Part shown: positions 1 to 7,635 of the stretch, in pieces
Layout of the letters: every line of letters starts with the position of its first letter
How positions within the stretch are numbered: the stretch's first letter is position 1
Assembly (NCBI RefSeq): GCF_006538705.1
Contig: NZ_BJLP01000002.1
Coordinates: 1-64,000, forward strand
Direction of reading: 5' to 3'
Length of the DNA: 64,000 nucleotides
From: Cellulomonas uda
GTDB lineage: Bacteria; Actinomycetota; Actinomycetes; Actinomycetales; Cellulomonadaceae
The notes under the pieces: model-generated
Seen by the model: only the letters and a program-made list of their open reading frames with translations
The model's database searches: none
Told to the model about the DNA's origin: nothing
Made by a program: the position numbers and the translations under genes

Positions 1-72
1 GGTGTCAACGACGGACTGGAACTGACCCCGTAGCGACGGATTGGGATTGACCCCCCGGGGGGTCGGTTCGTG

Positions 73-867
73 CTACTTGTCGCGGTCCTTGGCGAGCAGT
101 TCGCGGCGGGCCCGGGTGCGGTAGGACTCGCCCGCGAGGGTGAGGACCTCGGCGTGGTGGACGAGTCGGTCGATCATCGCGGCGGCGACGACCTCGTCGC
201 CGAAGACCTCGCCCCAGCGCCCGAAGGGCAGGTTGCTGGTGACGAGGATGGAGCCGGTCTCGTAGCGGGACGCGACGAGCTGGAAGAACAGGTTCGCGGC
301 GTCGGTGTCGAACGGGATGTAGCCGACCTCGTCGATGATGATCAGCTTGTAGCGGCGGATCTTCTTCAGCTCGGCCTCCAGCGCGCCGGCGTGGTGGGCG
401 CGGGCGAGGCGGTCGATCCAGTTCGTCGCGGTGTCGAACAGCACGCTGTTGCCGGACTGCGCGGCCTTGATGCCCAGCCCGATCGCGAGGTGGGTCTTGC
501 CGAGTCCGGGCGGGCCGAGCAGGATCACGTTCTCCGCCTTGGGCACGAACGTCGCGGTGGCCAGGTGCGCGAGCACGTCCTTGCGCAGCGAGGGCAGGTG
601 CTCGAGGTTGAAGTTCTCCAACGTCTTGATCGCCGGGAAGTGCGCGGTGCGGATCCGCATCGTCGTGCCGGCCGACTCCCGGTCGGCGACCTGGCGTTCC
701 AGGACCGCGGCCAGGTACTCCTCGTGCGACCAGTTCGCCTCCCGCGCCTGCTCGGCCAGGCTCTCCCAGGTCCGCCCGATCGTCGGGGTCTTCAGGACCC
801 TGGTCAGGTAGGCGAGCTTGGATCCCAGCCCGTCGGGGGCCGGTCTGGTCTTCGTCGTGGTGGTCAT
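73..867 (-). CDS. istB: IS21-family transposition helper ATPase IstB
   Basis: This 264-residue AAA+ protein acts with IstA in IS21 transposition, where IstB oligomerises on target DNA and stimulates the transposase. A Walker A motif GPPGLGKT lies at residues 118-125 and a Walker B LIIIDE ends at E180. Length is normal for IstB. The ATG at 867 follows a good Shine-Dalgarno (GAAGGGA) and lies just past the istA stop, so the pair is a two-gene operon read leftward. No truncation is visible. The family call is secure; activity is inferred from the intact motifs. Confidence 0.93.
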   Translation of the reverse strand: MTTTTKTRPAPDGLGSKLAYLTRVLKTPTIGRTWESLAEQAREANWSHEEYLAAVLERQVADRESAGTTMRIRTAHFPAIKTLENFNLEHLPSLRKDVLAHLATATFVPKAENVILLGPPGLGKTHLAIGLGIKAAQSGNSVLFDTATNWIDRLARAHHAGALEAELKKIRRYKLIIIDEVGYIPFDTDAANLFFQLVASRYETGSILVTSNLPFGRWGEVFGDEVVAAAMIDRLVHHAEVLTLAGESYRTRARRELLAKDRDK

Positions 868-877
868 CTACTTCCCT

Positions 878-2146
878 TCAGCGGTTGCCGCTCCCGGGGC
901 GGGGCGGGGGGTCGAAGTCGACGCCGAACAGGGCGTCGTAGTCCGGCAGCGCCCGAATCGTCACGACGTGCCCATCGCCGTGAACACGGGTCGAGCGCGC
1001 CTGCTGCTGGCGGCGGATCGCGAGGTCTCGGCGCAGCGCCCTGGCCGTCGCCTGGTGGGTGGGGTCGGTGATCGTGCGGGCGTGGCCCCAGTCACGGGCG
1101 TGGTCGGCCACGACCTGCCCCGCGCAGGTCGCCACGACCCGGGCCGGGGTGGCCAGGACCTCGACGAACCGGCCGATGGCCCGCGGGTCGATCGAGTAGT
1201 CGTTGGCGTCGATGCGCACGTAGTAGTCCCGCCCGAGCCGGACCCGGTGCGTGAGCCCGATCGACGGTGCGACCGGCGGCAGGGCGACCATCGCCGCCCG
1301 GTCGGCCGCCCAGCGGTCCGTGGGCGTCACCGACCCGATCGAGCGCAGCACCCGCGTGTTCGCGCGCGTCGCCAGCCAGCCGCTGATCTGCTCGGTGAAG
1401 TCCACCGGCGAGGTGAACGTGCGCCCGGGCAGGAACGAGGTCTCGAAGAACCCGTTGCGACGCTCGACCAGGCCCTTGAACTCCGGATCTCGCGGCGGAG
1501 CGAGCTTGAGCCGGACCCCGATCGTCCCCGCGAAGCTGGTCGCCTCGATCGTGGGCCGCCCGGTCCCGCCGATCGCGGCCTCCCGGTCCCAGACCAGCGT
1601 CCGAGGACAGGCGTCCCACCCCGCGACGATCTGCCACATCCCGGCCAGGATGTCCCCGGCCTTGCGCGAGGCGATCATCACCGCGCCCGTGACGCGTGAG
1701 TACCCGCACGTCATCGCCAGCACCGGCAGCACCCGCTCCTGCCCGCCGCCCACGGGGATCGGCTGCGGCGGGAACCACAGGTCGCACTGGGCGACCTCGC
1801 CGGGGTCGTACTCGACCCGGTCGGCCGGGTCGGGCGGCACGAACAACGGCCGCAGCTCACGGACCCGGTCCTTCAGGACCGTCAGCGACCGCGTCCACCC
1901 GATCCGCTCCGCGATCACCGTCGCAGGCATCCGCGGGAACTCCGCCAGCAACGCCCGGATCTGCGGCTCGACCGCGTCGACGGCCGAACCCCGCGGACCG
2001 CGCTCGCGCGAGGGCGGCGCCTCGGCCCGTAACGCTGCTCGGACCGTGTTGCGCGCCAGCCCGAGCCGACGCGCGATCTCCTTGATCGGGACCCCTTCGG
2101 CCCGATGCAGCCGACGGATCTCAGCCCAACCTTCCAGTGCAATCAC
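878..2146 (-). CDS. istA: IS21-family transposase IstA
   Basis: A 422-residue transposase with an N-terminal helix-turn-helix (about residues 5-45, KEIARRLGLARNTVRAALR) and an rve-type DDE catalytic core. Candidate catalytic residues are the Asp in AQCDLWF, the Asp in LVWDREA and the Glu in GLVERRNG. The start is GTG at 2146, directly behind a GGAGGGG ribosome site. It precedes istB by ten bases. Length matches other actinobacterial IstA proteins and no frameshift is seen. It probably binds the terminal repeats that bracket the gene pair. Confidence 0.93.
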   Translation of the reverse strand: MIALEGWAEIRRLHRAEGVPIKEIARRLGLARNTVRAALRAEAPPSRERGPRGSAVDAVEPQIRALLAEFPRMPATVIAERIGWTRSLTVLKDRVRELRPLFVPPDPADRVEYDPGEVAQCDLWFPPQPIPVGGGQERVLPVLAMTCGYSRVTGAVMIASRKAGDILAGMWQIVAGWDACPRTLVWDREAAIGGTGRPTIEATSFAGTIGVRLKLAPPRDPEFKGLVERRNGFFETSFLPGRTFTSPVDFTEQISGWLATRANTRVLRSIGSVTPTDRWAADRAAMVALPPVAPSIGLTHRVRLGRDYYVRIDANDYSIDPRAIGRFVEVLATPARVVATCAGQVVADHARDWGHARTITDPTHQATARALRRDLAIRRQQQARSTRVHGDGHVVTIRALPDYDALFGVDFDPPPRPGSGNR

Positions 2147-2388
2147 CCCTCCAGAGTCCCGGAGGGGGCCAGTCCCGATCCGTCGTCAGGGGGTCAGTCT
2201 CAGCGCGTCGTCGAGAACACCGCTCCGCGGCTCCGGCCGCCCACAGGTGGACAGCGGGACCCCGGCTGACCGCCCGCACACCGGCCGCACCGTCACCGTC
2301 CGTAGACCGGCTCGCGACGAGCGCGTGCGGCCCGTGCACGGCCTGGGTGGGTGCGAGGCACCCCGCTCCCCCGCAGCCTTGATCCTCA

Positions 2389-2471
2389 CGCACGAGAGCC
2401 CCCCGTCAAGAGCGCTGCGCGTCACTCCGTGATGCGTCTACGCCGCACCCTTGACGGGGGGCTCTCGTGCG
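2389..2471. repeat. 83-bp element with perfect 22-bp inverted arms
   Basis: Bases 2389-2410 and 2450-2471 are exact reverse complements of 22 bp, separated by a 39-base centre. Each arm carries a GGGGGG run next to CTCTCGTGCG. It lies in the gene-less stretch between the IS21 right end and the truncated resolvase; I see nothing else in 2222-2388. It could be a miniature inverted-repeat element, the fused ends of a lost transposon, or a very stable hairpin. The long central loop makes an ordinary intrinsic terminator less likely. Confidence 0.7.
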
Positions 2472-2517
2472 TTGGCTGGCCGCTATCGGGGGACGGGGAA
2501 ACTGCCGGGGGCCGGCC

Positions 2518-2616
2518 TCAGACCGACGTCGCCTCGTCGGCCTTGGCCAGCGCCCGCGACACGCTGGACGCACCGACGCCGAGCACCCGTGCGATGTGCG
2601 CGATGCTCTGCCGGTG
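2518..2616 (-). pseudogene. Truncated 3' end of a serine-resolvase gene
   Basis: Read on the minus strand this 99-bp fragment encodes the last 32 residues of a resolvase: the C-terminal helix-turn-helix [20 protein letters not shown], a short tail and a TGA stop. It aligns base for base with 2903-3001, the 3' end of the intact resolvase gene, with about fifteen mismatches by eye. Upstream of base 2616 the similarity stops abruptly. It is a remnant of a related resolvase, in the same orientation as the intact copy, and flanks the small gene at 2643. Confidence 0.85.
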
Positions 2617-2642
2617 GACAAGGACCAGAGGAGGCCTCCGGC

Positions 2643-2861
2643 GTGACGATCTACACGACCAACGAGTGGCAGGGGCACGGCAAGCAGAACTACTACTGGA
2701 ACGAGTACCGGCTGGAAGGCAACAGCGTCGTCAAGTACAAGTGCCACCGACAGAAGTTCTTCGATGGCGACGAGAGCACCTGGCATCACGATGAGGAAGT
2801 CGTGGAGTCGTGGGACCTCGACGATTCGAGCATGCCCGACTGGCTGCGCCAGTACCTCTGA
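2643..2861 (+). CDS. Small hypothetical acidic, aromatic-rich protein
   Basis: A 72-residue protein starting at GTG 2643, eight bases after a strong AGAGGAGG ribosome site at 2627-2634. It is rich in Trp, Tyr, His, Asp and Glu, has a single Cys, and shows no signal peptide or membrane segment. Base composition looks less GC-rich than its neighbours. I do not recognise a family. It sits alone on the plus strand between two copies of a resolvase 3' end, which suggests it arrived as a small cassette. The ribosome site is the main evidence that it is real. Confidence 0.6.
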   Translation: MTIYTTNEWQGHGKQNYYWNEYRLEGNSVVKYKCHRQKFFDGDESTWHHDEEVVESWDLDDSSMPDWLRQYL

Positions 2862-2902
2862 GGGGATCATCCGGGCGACCGTGTTGATCCGGCGCTGTCC
2901 GG

Positions 2903-3481
2903 TCAGACGGTCGTCGTCTCCTCGGCCTTCGCCAGTGCGCGCGAGACGCTGGACGCGCCCACGCCGAGCACGCGGGCGATGTGCGCGATGCTCTGACCCT
3001 GCTCGTGCATCCGCGCCGCGGCCGCGGTGCGCTCGGGGGTCATCACCGACGGCCGGCCGCCGACCCGGCCCTGCGCGCGGGCGTGCGCCAGGCCGCGGCG
3101 GGTGCTGTCGCGGATGGTGTCGACGCGCAGCTGCGCGAACACCGCCACGATCCCGAACAGGGCGCGGCCCATCGGGGTCGTGGTGTCGATGTCCGGCTCC
3201 GTCAACGACTTGATGTTGACGCCGCGCTCGTGCAACTCGTTGATGGTCTCGATGGCCATCTTCTCGCTGCCGGCGATCCGATCGAGCCGGCGCACGAGCA
3301 AGGTGTCCCCGGCGCGCAGGTAGTCCAGGCACGCGAGCCACTGCGGCCGGTCCCTCACCCGGCTGGACTCGCCCTGGTCGACGAACACCCGCACCGCGCC
3401 GGCGGCGCGCAGCTCGGCCTCCTGCGCGGCCGGGTCCTGGTCGTGACGTGACACGCGCGCGTAGCCGACGACGTTGCTCAT
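2903..3481 (-). CDS. Serine recombinase, resolvase/invertase family
   Basis: A 192-residue small serine recombinase. The catalytic N-terminus reads VVGYARVSRHDQD, with the likely nucleophile at Ser11. The arginine motif VRRLDRIAGS and the long linking helix follow, and a helix-turn-helix ([20 protein letters not shown]) lies near the C-terminus. The ATG at 3481 overlaps the fic stop in an ATGA junction, so it is probably co-translated with the toxin gene. The family performs site-specific resolution or inversion at short sites; no res site is evident to me. Its 3' end is duplicated at 2518-2616. Confidence 0.92.
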   Translation of the reverse strand: MSNVVGYARVSRHDQDPAAQEAELRAAGAVRVFVDQGESSRVRDRPQWLACLDYLRAGDTLLVRRLDRIAGSEKMAIETINELHERGVNIKSLTEPDIDTTTPMGRALFGIVAVFAQLRVDTIRDSTRRGLAHARAQGRVGGRPSVMTPERTAAAARMHEQGQSIAHIARVLGVGASSVSRALAKAEETTTV

Positions 3482-4305
3482 CGGCCCTCCCCTCGTCCCG
3501 TGGTGTAGCCCTGCCCCGGCAGACCCAGACTGGTGCGACGGGGCCGCTCCGTGGTGCTCTGCGCGGCCGTGCTGGGTCCCGGGGTAGCCGGTCGCGGGTA
3601 GCTCGCGCTGAGCAGCGAGCGCACTTGTGCGGCGGCGTCGACGGCGGGTGCTGGCGCTGCCGGGCGCTCGACCGCGATGTGTCGGAACACCGGTACGAGC
3701 GAGTCCGGCACCGGGTCGTAGGCGAGCAGGTCCGGGCGGGTGAACTCCGAGGCCTGGTTCCACTCGAGAGGTGACACGCGGTCGAAGTCGAGGGCGAACC
3801 TCGATCGCGCAGCGACGTGCTCCATTAACACCTTCGACGTGCGCCCGTTGCCCTCCCGGAACGGGTGAGCCTGGTTCAGATAGGCGAACACGGTCGCTGT
3901 CCGCTCCCCGAACTGCTCGCGGTCCAGCCGCTCCCATGCGGTGCTCTCGACCAGCCGGTGCACGTCGCTGAGGTACCGGTCGATCTCGCCGGTCTTGACG
4001 TCTCCGAATCCACGTCCGGAGCCCTTGGCCATGTTCACGCCGCGGAACTGTCCGGCCCACTCGTAGACGTCCTGGAACAGGTGCTGGTGAATCGCTCGCA
4101 CGTGGTCGGCGTCGAACGTGTGCGACACGAGGTCCGGCCGGGCAAGGAGCTGCCGCTGACGCGCACCCGTCATGCGGTACTCGTAACTGCTCAGCGCCTC
4201 CGCGCTGCGCCACTCACGCAGGTTGCGCATGACACCCTGGCCGGTCCGCGGGTCATAGGTCTCGGGGTAGAAGTAGAACTCCCAGGAGTCGAACCGGGTA
4301 GCCAC
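3478..4305 (-). CDS. fic: Fic-domain protein (probable AMPylating toxin)
   Basis: A 275-residue protein with the Fic signature HPFREGNGR at residues 147-155, where His147 is the catalytic base and Glu151/Arg155 contact the nucleotide. Fic enzymes transfer AMP or related groups to target proteins. An N-terminal extension and a Pro/Ala-rich tail (after about 215) flank the core. No inhibitory motif was noticed inside the protein, fitting a class I system whose antitoxin is separate: the gene at 4306 abuts this GTG start with no gap. The stop overlaps the resolvase start. Target and activity are unknown. Confidence 0.9.
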   Translation of the reverse strand: MATRFDSWEFYFYPETYDPRTGQGVMRNLREWRSAEALSSYEYRMTGARQRQLLARPDLVSHTFDADHVRAIHQHLFQDVYEWAGQFRGVNMAKGSGRGFGDVKTGEIDRYLSDVHRLVESTAWERLDREQFGERTATVFAYLNQAHPFREGNGRTSKVLMEHVAARSRFALDFDRVSPLEWNQASEFTRPDLLAYDPVPDSLVPVFRHIAVERPAAPAPAVDAAAQVRSLLSASYPRPATPGPSTAAQSTTERPRRTSLGLPGQGYTTGRGEGR

Positions 4306-4548
4306 CTACAGAGCAGCACGCTCGCGCGAGATGGCACGCTCGGCCTTCGCGACCGACCGCCGCTGGTACTCCTCGAACGTGATCGCACCGCGCGCCTCGT
4401 CGATCAGGTCCGCGACGTCCTCACGGTTGGGCTCCCAGCCCTCGTGCCACGCACTGGCGAGCGACTGCACGACCGCGCGGCGCTGCGCGCTGTCGAGCTG
4501 CGCAAACAACTCAGGCCAGCGCTCCTCAACGTCGAACTTTGTAGCCAC
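4306..4548 (-). CDS. VbhA-like antitoxin of the Fic toxin
   Basis: An 80-residue, mainly helical, charged protein directly upstream of fic; its TAG stop touches the fic GTG. Residues 32-37, SAWHEG, match the class I Fic inhibitor pattern [ST]xxxE[GN], in which the Glu blocks the Fic active site. Start is GTG at 4548. Both proteins begin with a near-identical MAT(K/R)FD segment, probably a reused start region. Antitoxin-first order is usual for VbhA/VbhT-type pairs. The function call rests on the motif plus context. Confidence 0.8.
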   Translation of the reverse strand: MATKFDVEERWPELFAQLDSAQRRAVVQSLASAWHEGWEPNREDVADLIDEARGAITFEEYQRRSVAKAERAISRERAAL

Positions 4549-4567
4549 GGCGCGGGTCCCCTCTCCT

Positions 4568-4618
4568 GTGACTTTCGGCGCTAAATGGCGGGGTTCTGCC
4601 GCCGCAGCGTGGCGGGAC
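4568..4618. repeat. Direct-repeat copy A (about 51 bp) flanking metal block
   Basis: This stretch resembles 8989-9039 in the same orientation: shared blocks are GTGACTT, ATGGCGGG, TTCTGCCG and GTGGCGG at near-identical spacing. It lies between the antitoxin gene and the 3' end of the ankyrin gene. The two copies enclose about 4.4 kb with the ankyrin, mer and cad genes. It may be a worn insertion-sequence end; no transposase is attached. Confidence 0.55.
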
Positions 4619-4620
4619 AG

Positions 4621-5646
4621 TCAGGTGGCGCCGGGAGTGATGGGTCGCAGGACATCCTCGACCTCGTCGTGTCCCTTCCCGGGCCCGATCTCGGCGCGCT
4701 GGTGCTGGCACCACTCCAGGGGCGTGCTGCCAAATCTCGTGTCGCGGCGCGTGGGGTCTGCGCCGTGATGGAGCAGGCGGGTAACGCTGTCGGCTCGGCC
4801 GGAGAAGGCGGCCTCGTGCAGGGCGGTGGATCCGTCCCGGTCGACCCCATCTACGGGCGTGGACGCTGCGATGAGCTGATCGATCACGTTCAGCCGGCCG
4901 TGTGCCGCGGCAGTCCGCAGGGCCGCGACGCGATCCTCTTCACAGGTCTCGGAGCTCAGGGCGCCGGTGACGTCACCAGCAGCCGCAGCCTGAACCAGGT
5001 CCTGCGCTCCGGCGGCGAGTAGGACGTCCACGACGTCGGTCATGCCGAAGACGACAGCGTGTCGGAGGGCGGTCCCTCCTGGGACGCCACCGGCGGTGGG
5101 CGACGCGGTCGCGTCCAGGTCCGCTCCAGCCTCGACGAGGACCCGCGCGACCTCCGCGTCGCCGTAGCTGGCGGCGGTCATCAAGGGCGTCTCGGCGTCC
5201 AGGGGATCGCCTTCGACCGGAGCGCCGGCGTCGAGGAGCGCGCGGGCGAGAGCAGCGGTGCCGGGGACGTCTCGCCAGGTGTCGCGCGTGGTGTCGAAGC
5301 GCATCATCGCCACGTAGCCCAGGGGGCTGGCTCCGTGCAGGTGGTCACACCACCCGGACATCCTCTGGACGGCCAGCTCGGGGTGCGCGGCGAGCAGGTC
5401 GACCAGCCGGGCGGCGTCGCCGCTGTCCAGGATGGCGCGTCGCTGGACCTCGAGCTTGAGCTTGGCCCAGTGGGGGAACCCGTACTCGCGGGCCACGGAG
5501 AGTTGCGCTGAGCTCAGGGCGAGCTGCTCGGATACGGAGCGGATCCGGGCGACGGCAGCTGGGTCACCGCGTTCGGCCGTCCGTAGAAGGTCCTTGGCCT
5601 GGCGCCGGAGCTGCTCGAGGTCGGCGCGCGCTGGTAGAAGGGGCAT
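4621..5646 (-). CDS. Ankyrin-repeat protein
   Basis: A 341-residue protein without signal peptide or membrane segment. The N-terminal half is helical and charged. From about residue 150 there are degenerate ankyrin repeats, seen as ETPLMTAASYGDAEVARVLV, TALRHAVVFGMTDVVDVLLA, a short AHGRLNVIDQLI and TALHEAAFSGRADSVTRLLH. Ankyrin repeats bind other proteins; the partner is unknown. The ATG at 5646 follows an AAGGAG site. It is a monocistronic minus-strand gene between the Fic module and merR, with no visible link to metals. The repeat call is firm, the role is not known. Confidence 0.85.
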   Translation of the reverse strand: MPLLPARADLEQLRRQAKDLLRTAERGDPAAVARIRSVSEQLALSSAQLSVAREYGFPHWAKLKLEVQRRAILDSGDAARLVDLLAAHPELAVQRMSGWCDHLHGASPLGYVAMMRFDTTRDTWRDVPGTAALARALLDAGAPVEGDPLDAETPLMTAASYGDAEVARVLVEAGADLDATASPTAGGVPGGTALRHAVVFGMTDVVDVLLAAGAQDLVQAAAAGDVTGALSSETCEEDRVAALRTAAAHGRLNVIDQLIAASTPVDGVDRDGSTALHEAAFSGRADSVTRLLHHGADPTRRDTRFGSTPLEWCQHQRAEIGPGKGHDEVEDVLRPITPGAT

Positions 5647-5801
5647 GACGTCTCCTTAGGAGCTGGCGGCCCGCGCTGCCAGGCAGAGGAGATCGTCGAC
5701 GGGAGTGGTTCGTCGTGGTGCTGTGGAGGTGGACTCAGTCCTGTCCGCGGGCCCGGTGGCGCCCTCCGCGCCAGCACCGACTCTAAGCCCGCGGCCGCCT
5801 G

Positions 5802-6200
5802 TCAGTGGGTGGGGATGACGTGGCAGACGCCGTCCTCGGAGCAGGCCGCGGGGTTCAGGGTGGCTGCGCGGTCCCGGAGCCGGCGGACCTCCTCGCGCGT
5901 CGCCTCGAGCTCTGCGATGCGCTCGTCCAGGGCAGCGGCGTGTCGGTCGAGCAGCGCGGTGACGTGTCCGCAGGGCGGCCCTTGGTCTTCGCGGACCGTG
6001 ATGATGGTGCGGATCTCGGCGAGGCTCAAGCCGGCACCCTGGGCGGCTCGGACGAAGCGGAGCCGCGCGAGCGATGTCTCGTCGTAGTCGCGGTAGCCCG
6101 ACGCGGTCCGGGCCGGCTGCGGCAGCACCTGCGCCTGCTCGTAGAACCTCAAGGTCTTCGTCGTCATACCCGCCTGCTCGGCCAGCTCCCCGATCCTCAT
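5802..6200 (-). CDS. merR: MerR-family metal-responsive regulator, probable MerR
   Basis: A 132-residue regulator with the N-terminal MerR winged helix (MRIGELAEQAGMTTKTLRFY), a long coiled dimer helix and three metal-loop cysteines at 77, 120 and 126. This spacing is close to Cys82/117/126 of classical Hg(II)-binding MerR. It is divergent from merA, with the shared promoter between them, the standard arrangement. It should untwist the over-long spacer when Hg(II) binds. ZntR/CadR-like cadmium, zinc or lead sensing is the main alternative, but merA next door favours mercury. Confidence 0.87.
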   Translation of the reverse strand: MRIGELAEQAGMTTKTLRFYEQAQVLPQPARTASGYRDYDETSLARLRFVRAAQGAGLSLAEIRTIITVREDQGPPCGHVTALLDRHAAALDERIAELEATREEVRRLRDRAATLNPAACSEDGVCHVIPTH

Positions 6201-6217
6201 GGTCTCAAGGCTACGTC

Positions 6218-6249
6218 TTGACCTTGCCGTGCGGTGGAACGTTTACGGT
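6218..6249 (+). promoter_or_regulatory. MerR-type merA promoter and operator
   Basis: A -35 TTGACC (6218-6223) and -10 TACGGT (6244-6249) are separated by 20 bp, the over-long spacer typical of MerR-activated promoters. The spacer holds an interrupted dyad, ACCTTGCC against GGTGGAACGT. The -10 ends six bases before the ATG at 6256, so the merA transcript is probably leaderless. Confidence 0.8.
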
Positions 6250-6255
6250 CCGTCG

Positions 6256-7635
6256 ATGGGCATGGAAGAGACGTGGGACCTGGTCGTCATCGGTAGCGGA
6301 GGGGCGGCGATGGCCGCGGGGATTGAGGCCCGGTCGCGCGGGAAGTCGGTCTTGCTGGTCGAGCACGGGGTGCTGGGTGGAACGTGCTTGAACGTGGGGT
6401 GCATCCCGAGCAAGAACCTGCTCGCGGCCGCGGGGCGCCGTCACCGGGCGCTCGTCAACCCGTTCCCCGGCCTCCCGACCGGCGCGGGGGGCGTCGACCT
6501 GGCGGCTCTGATGGCGCAGAAGCAGGAGCTGATCGACCGGCTCCGTCAGGCGAAGTACACCGACGTGGCCGAGGCGCACGGCTTCCCGGTCATGTACGGC
6601 CACGCGCGATTCGTCGACGAGCAGACGCTCGAGGTCGACGGTGAGCGAGTCGCCGGCGCGGCATACATCGTCGCGACAGGCTCGGCCGCTCACATCCCGG
6701 CCCTGCCAGGCATGGACACGATCGACCCGCTGACGAGCACCACCGCGATGGAGCTGCAGGACATCCCCTCCTCGATGGTGGTGCTCGGCGGTGGGTACGT
6801 CGGGCTCGAGCAGGCCCAGCTCTGGTCCCAGCTCGGTGTCGCGGTCACGCTCGTCGGCCGGCTCGCGCCTCACGCCGAGCCAGAGGTCGCGGACGTGCTG
6901 CGGACCGTGTTCGCCGACGACGGCATCACCGTCGTGGAGGAACGCGCGGTGGCGCTCGAGCGCACCGCCGACGGCGCCGTGCTGGTCCGGACCGAGCGCG
7001 GCGCGCAGCTGACCGGTCAGCGTCTGCTGGTGGCCACCGGGAGGCACGCGAACACCGACGACCTCGGGCTGGACGACGCCGGGGTGCACACCGACGACCG
7101 ACGGTTCATCACGGTGGATGCGCACCAGCGCACGAGCAACCCGCGGATCTTCGCCGCCGGTGACGTCTCCGGCGCCCCGCAGTACGTCTACGTCGCTGCA
7201 CAGACCGGTCACGCTGCAGCTGCCGGAGCCCTTGGCCGGCCCACCACCGTCGACTACCGCGGCCTGCCGTCGGTGACGTTCACGACCCCCCAGCTCGCCT
7301 CCGCGGGCCTGACCGAGCAGCAGGCACTGGCCGCCGGGCACGAGTGCGACTCCCGGGTCTTGGATGCCCAGGACATCCCCCGATCGCTCGCCAACCGCGA
7401 CACCCGCGGCACGCTCAAGGTCGTCGTCGACGCCCACACCCGCAAGATCCTCGGGGTCCACGCCGCCCTCGACGGCGCCGGCGACGTGATGCTCGCCGCG
7501 ACCTACGCGATCAAGTTCGGGCTCACCGTCGACGACCTCGCCGACACCTGGGCGCCCTACCTGACCATGAGCGAGGCGTTGCGCATCTGCGCCGGCCTCT
7601 TCCGCAGCGACATGCCAACGAGCTGCTGCGCGTGA
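6256..7635 (+). CDS. merA: Mercuric reductase MerA, short form
   Basis: A 459-residue FAD/NAD(P)H-dependent disulfide oxidoreductase reducing Hg(II) to volatile Hg(0). The FAD-binding GSGGAA motif is followed by the redox pair Cys44/Cys49 in GTCLNVGCIPSK. A central GGGYVGLE motif binds NAD(P)H, and the C-terminal metal-delivering pair Cys457-Cys458 ends the chain (SCCA), which separates MerA from other flavin reductases. No N-terminal heavy-metal domain is present, as in many actinobacterial MerA. I chose ATG 6256 because the frame further upstream runs through the promoter; ATG 6262 is possible. No merT, merP or merB is nearby. Confidence 0.94.
   Translation: MGMEETWDLVVIGSGGAAMAAGIEARSRGKSVLLVEHGVLGGTCLNVGCIPSKNLLAAAGRRHRALVNPFPGLPTGAGGVDLAALMAQKQELIDRLRQAKYTDVAEAHGFPVMYGHARFVDEQTLEVDGERVAGAAYIVATGSAAHIPALPGMDTIDPLTSTTAMELQDIPSSMVVLGGGYVGLEQAQLWSQLGVAVTLVGRLAPHAEPEVADVLRTVFADDGITVVEERAVALERTADGAVLVRTERGAQLTGQRLLVATGRHANTDDLGLDDAGVHTDDRRFITVDAHQRTSNPRIFAAGDVSGAPQYVYVAAQTGHAAAAGALGRPTTVDYRGLPSVTFTTPQLASAGLTEQQALAAGHECDSRVLDAQDIPRSLANRDTRGTLKVVVDAHTRKILGVHAALDGAGDVMLAATYAIKFGLTVDDLADTWAPYLTMSEALRICAGLFRSDMPTSCCA

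Larger units (their letters stand above)
1..2221. mobile_element. IS21-family insertion sequence, apparently complete
   Basis: Imperfect terminal inverted repeats are visible: about 1-56 on the left and about 2164-2221 on the right. Read inward, both ends begin TGT and share CGACG, CTGACCCC and GATC/ATTGGGA-like blocks in the same order. The likely outermost bases are TG at 3 and CA at 2219. Between them lie only istA and istB, both on the minus strand, the standard IS21 layout. The left end coincides with the window edge, so a target duplication cannot be checked. Both genes look intact, so the element may still be active; that is inference. Confidence 0.85.

Noticed and set aside
5514-5777. 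An 87-codon minus-strand frame upstream of the ankyrin gene
   Set aside because: It overlaps the ankyrin start in another frame, lacks a ribosome site and is Pro/Ser-rich noise.
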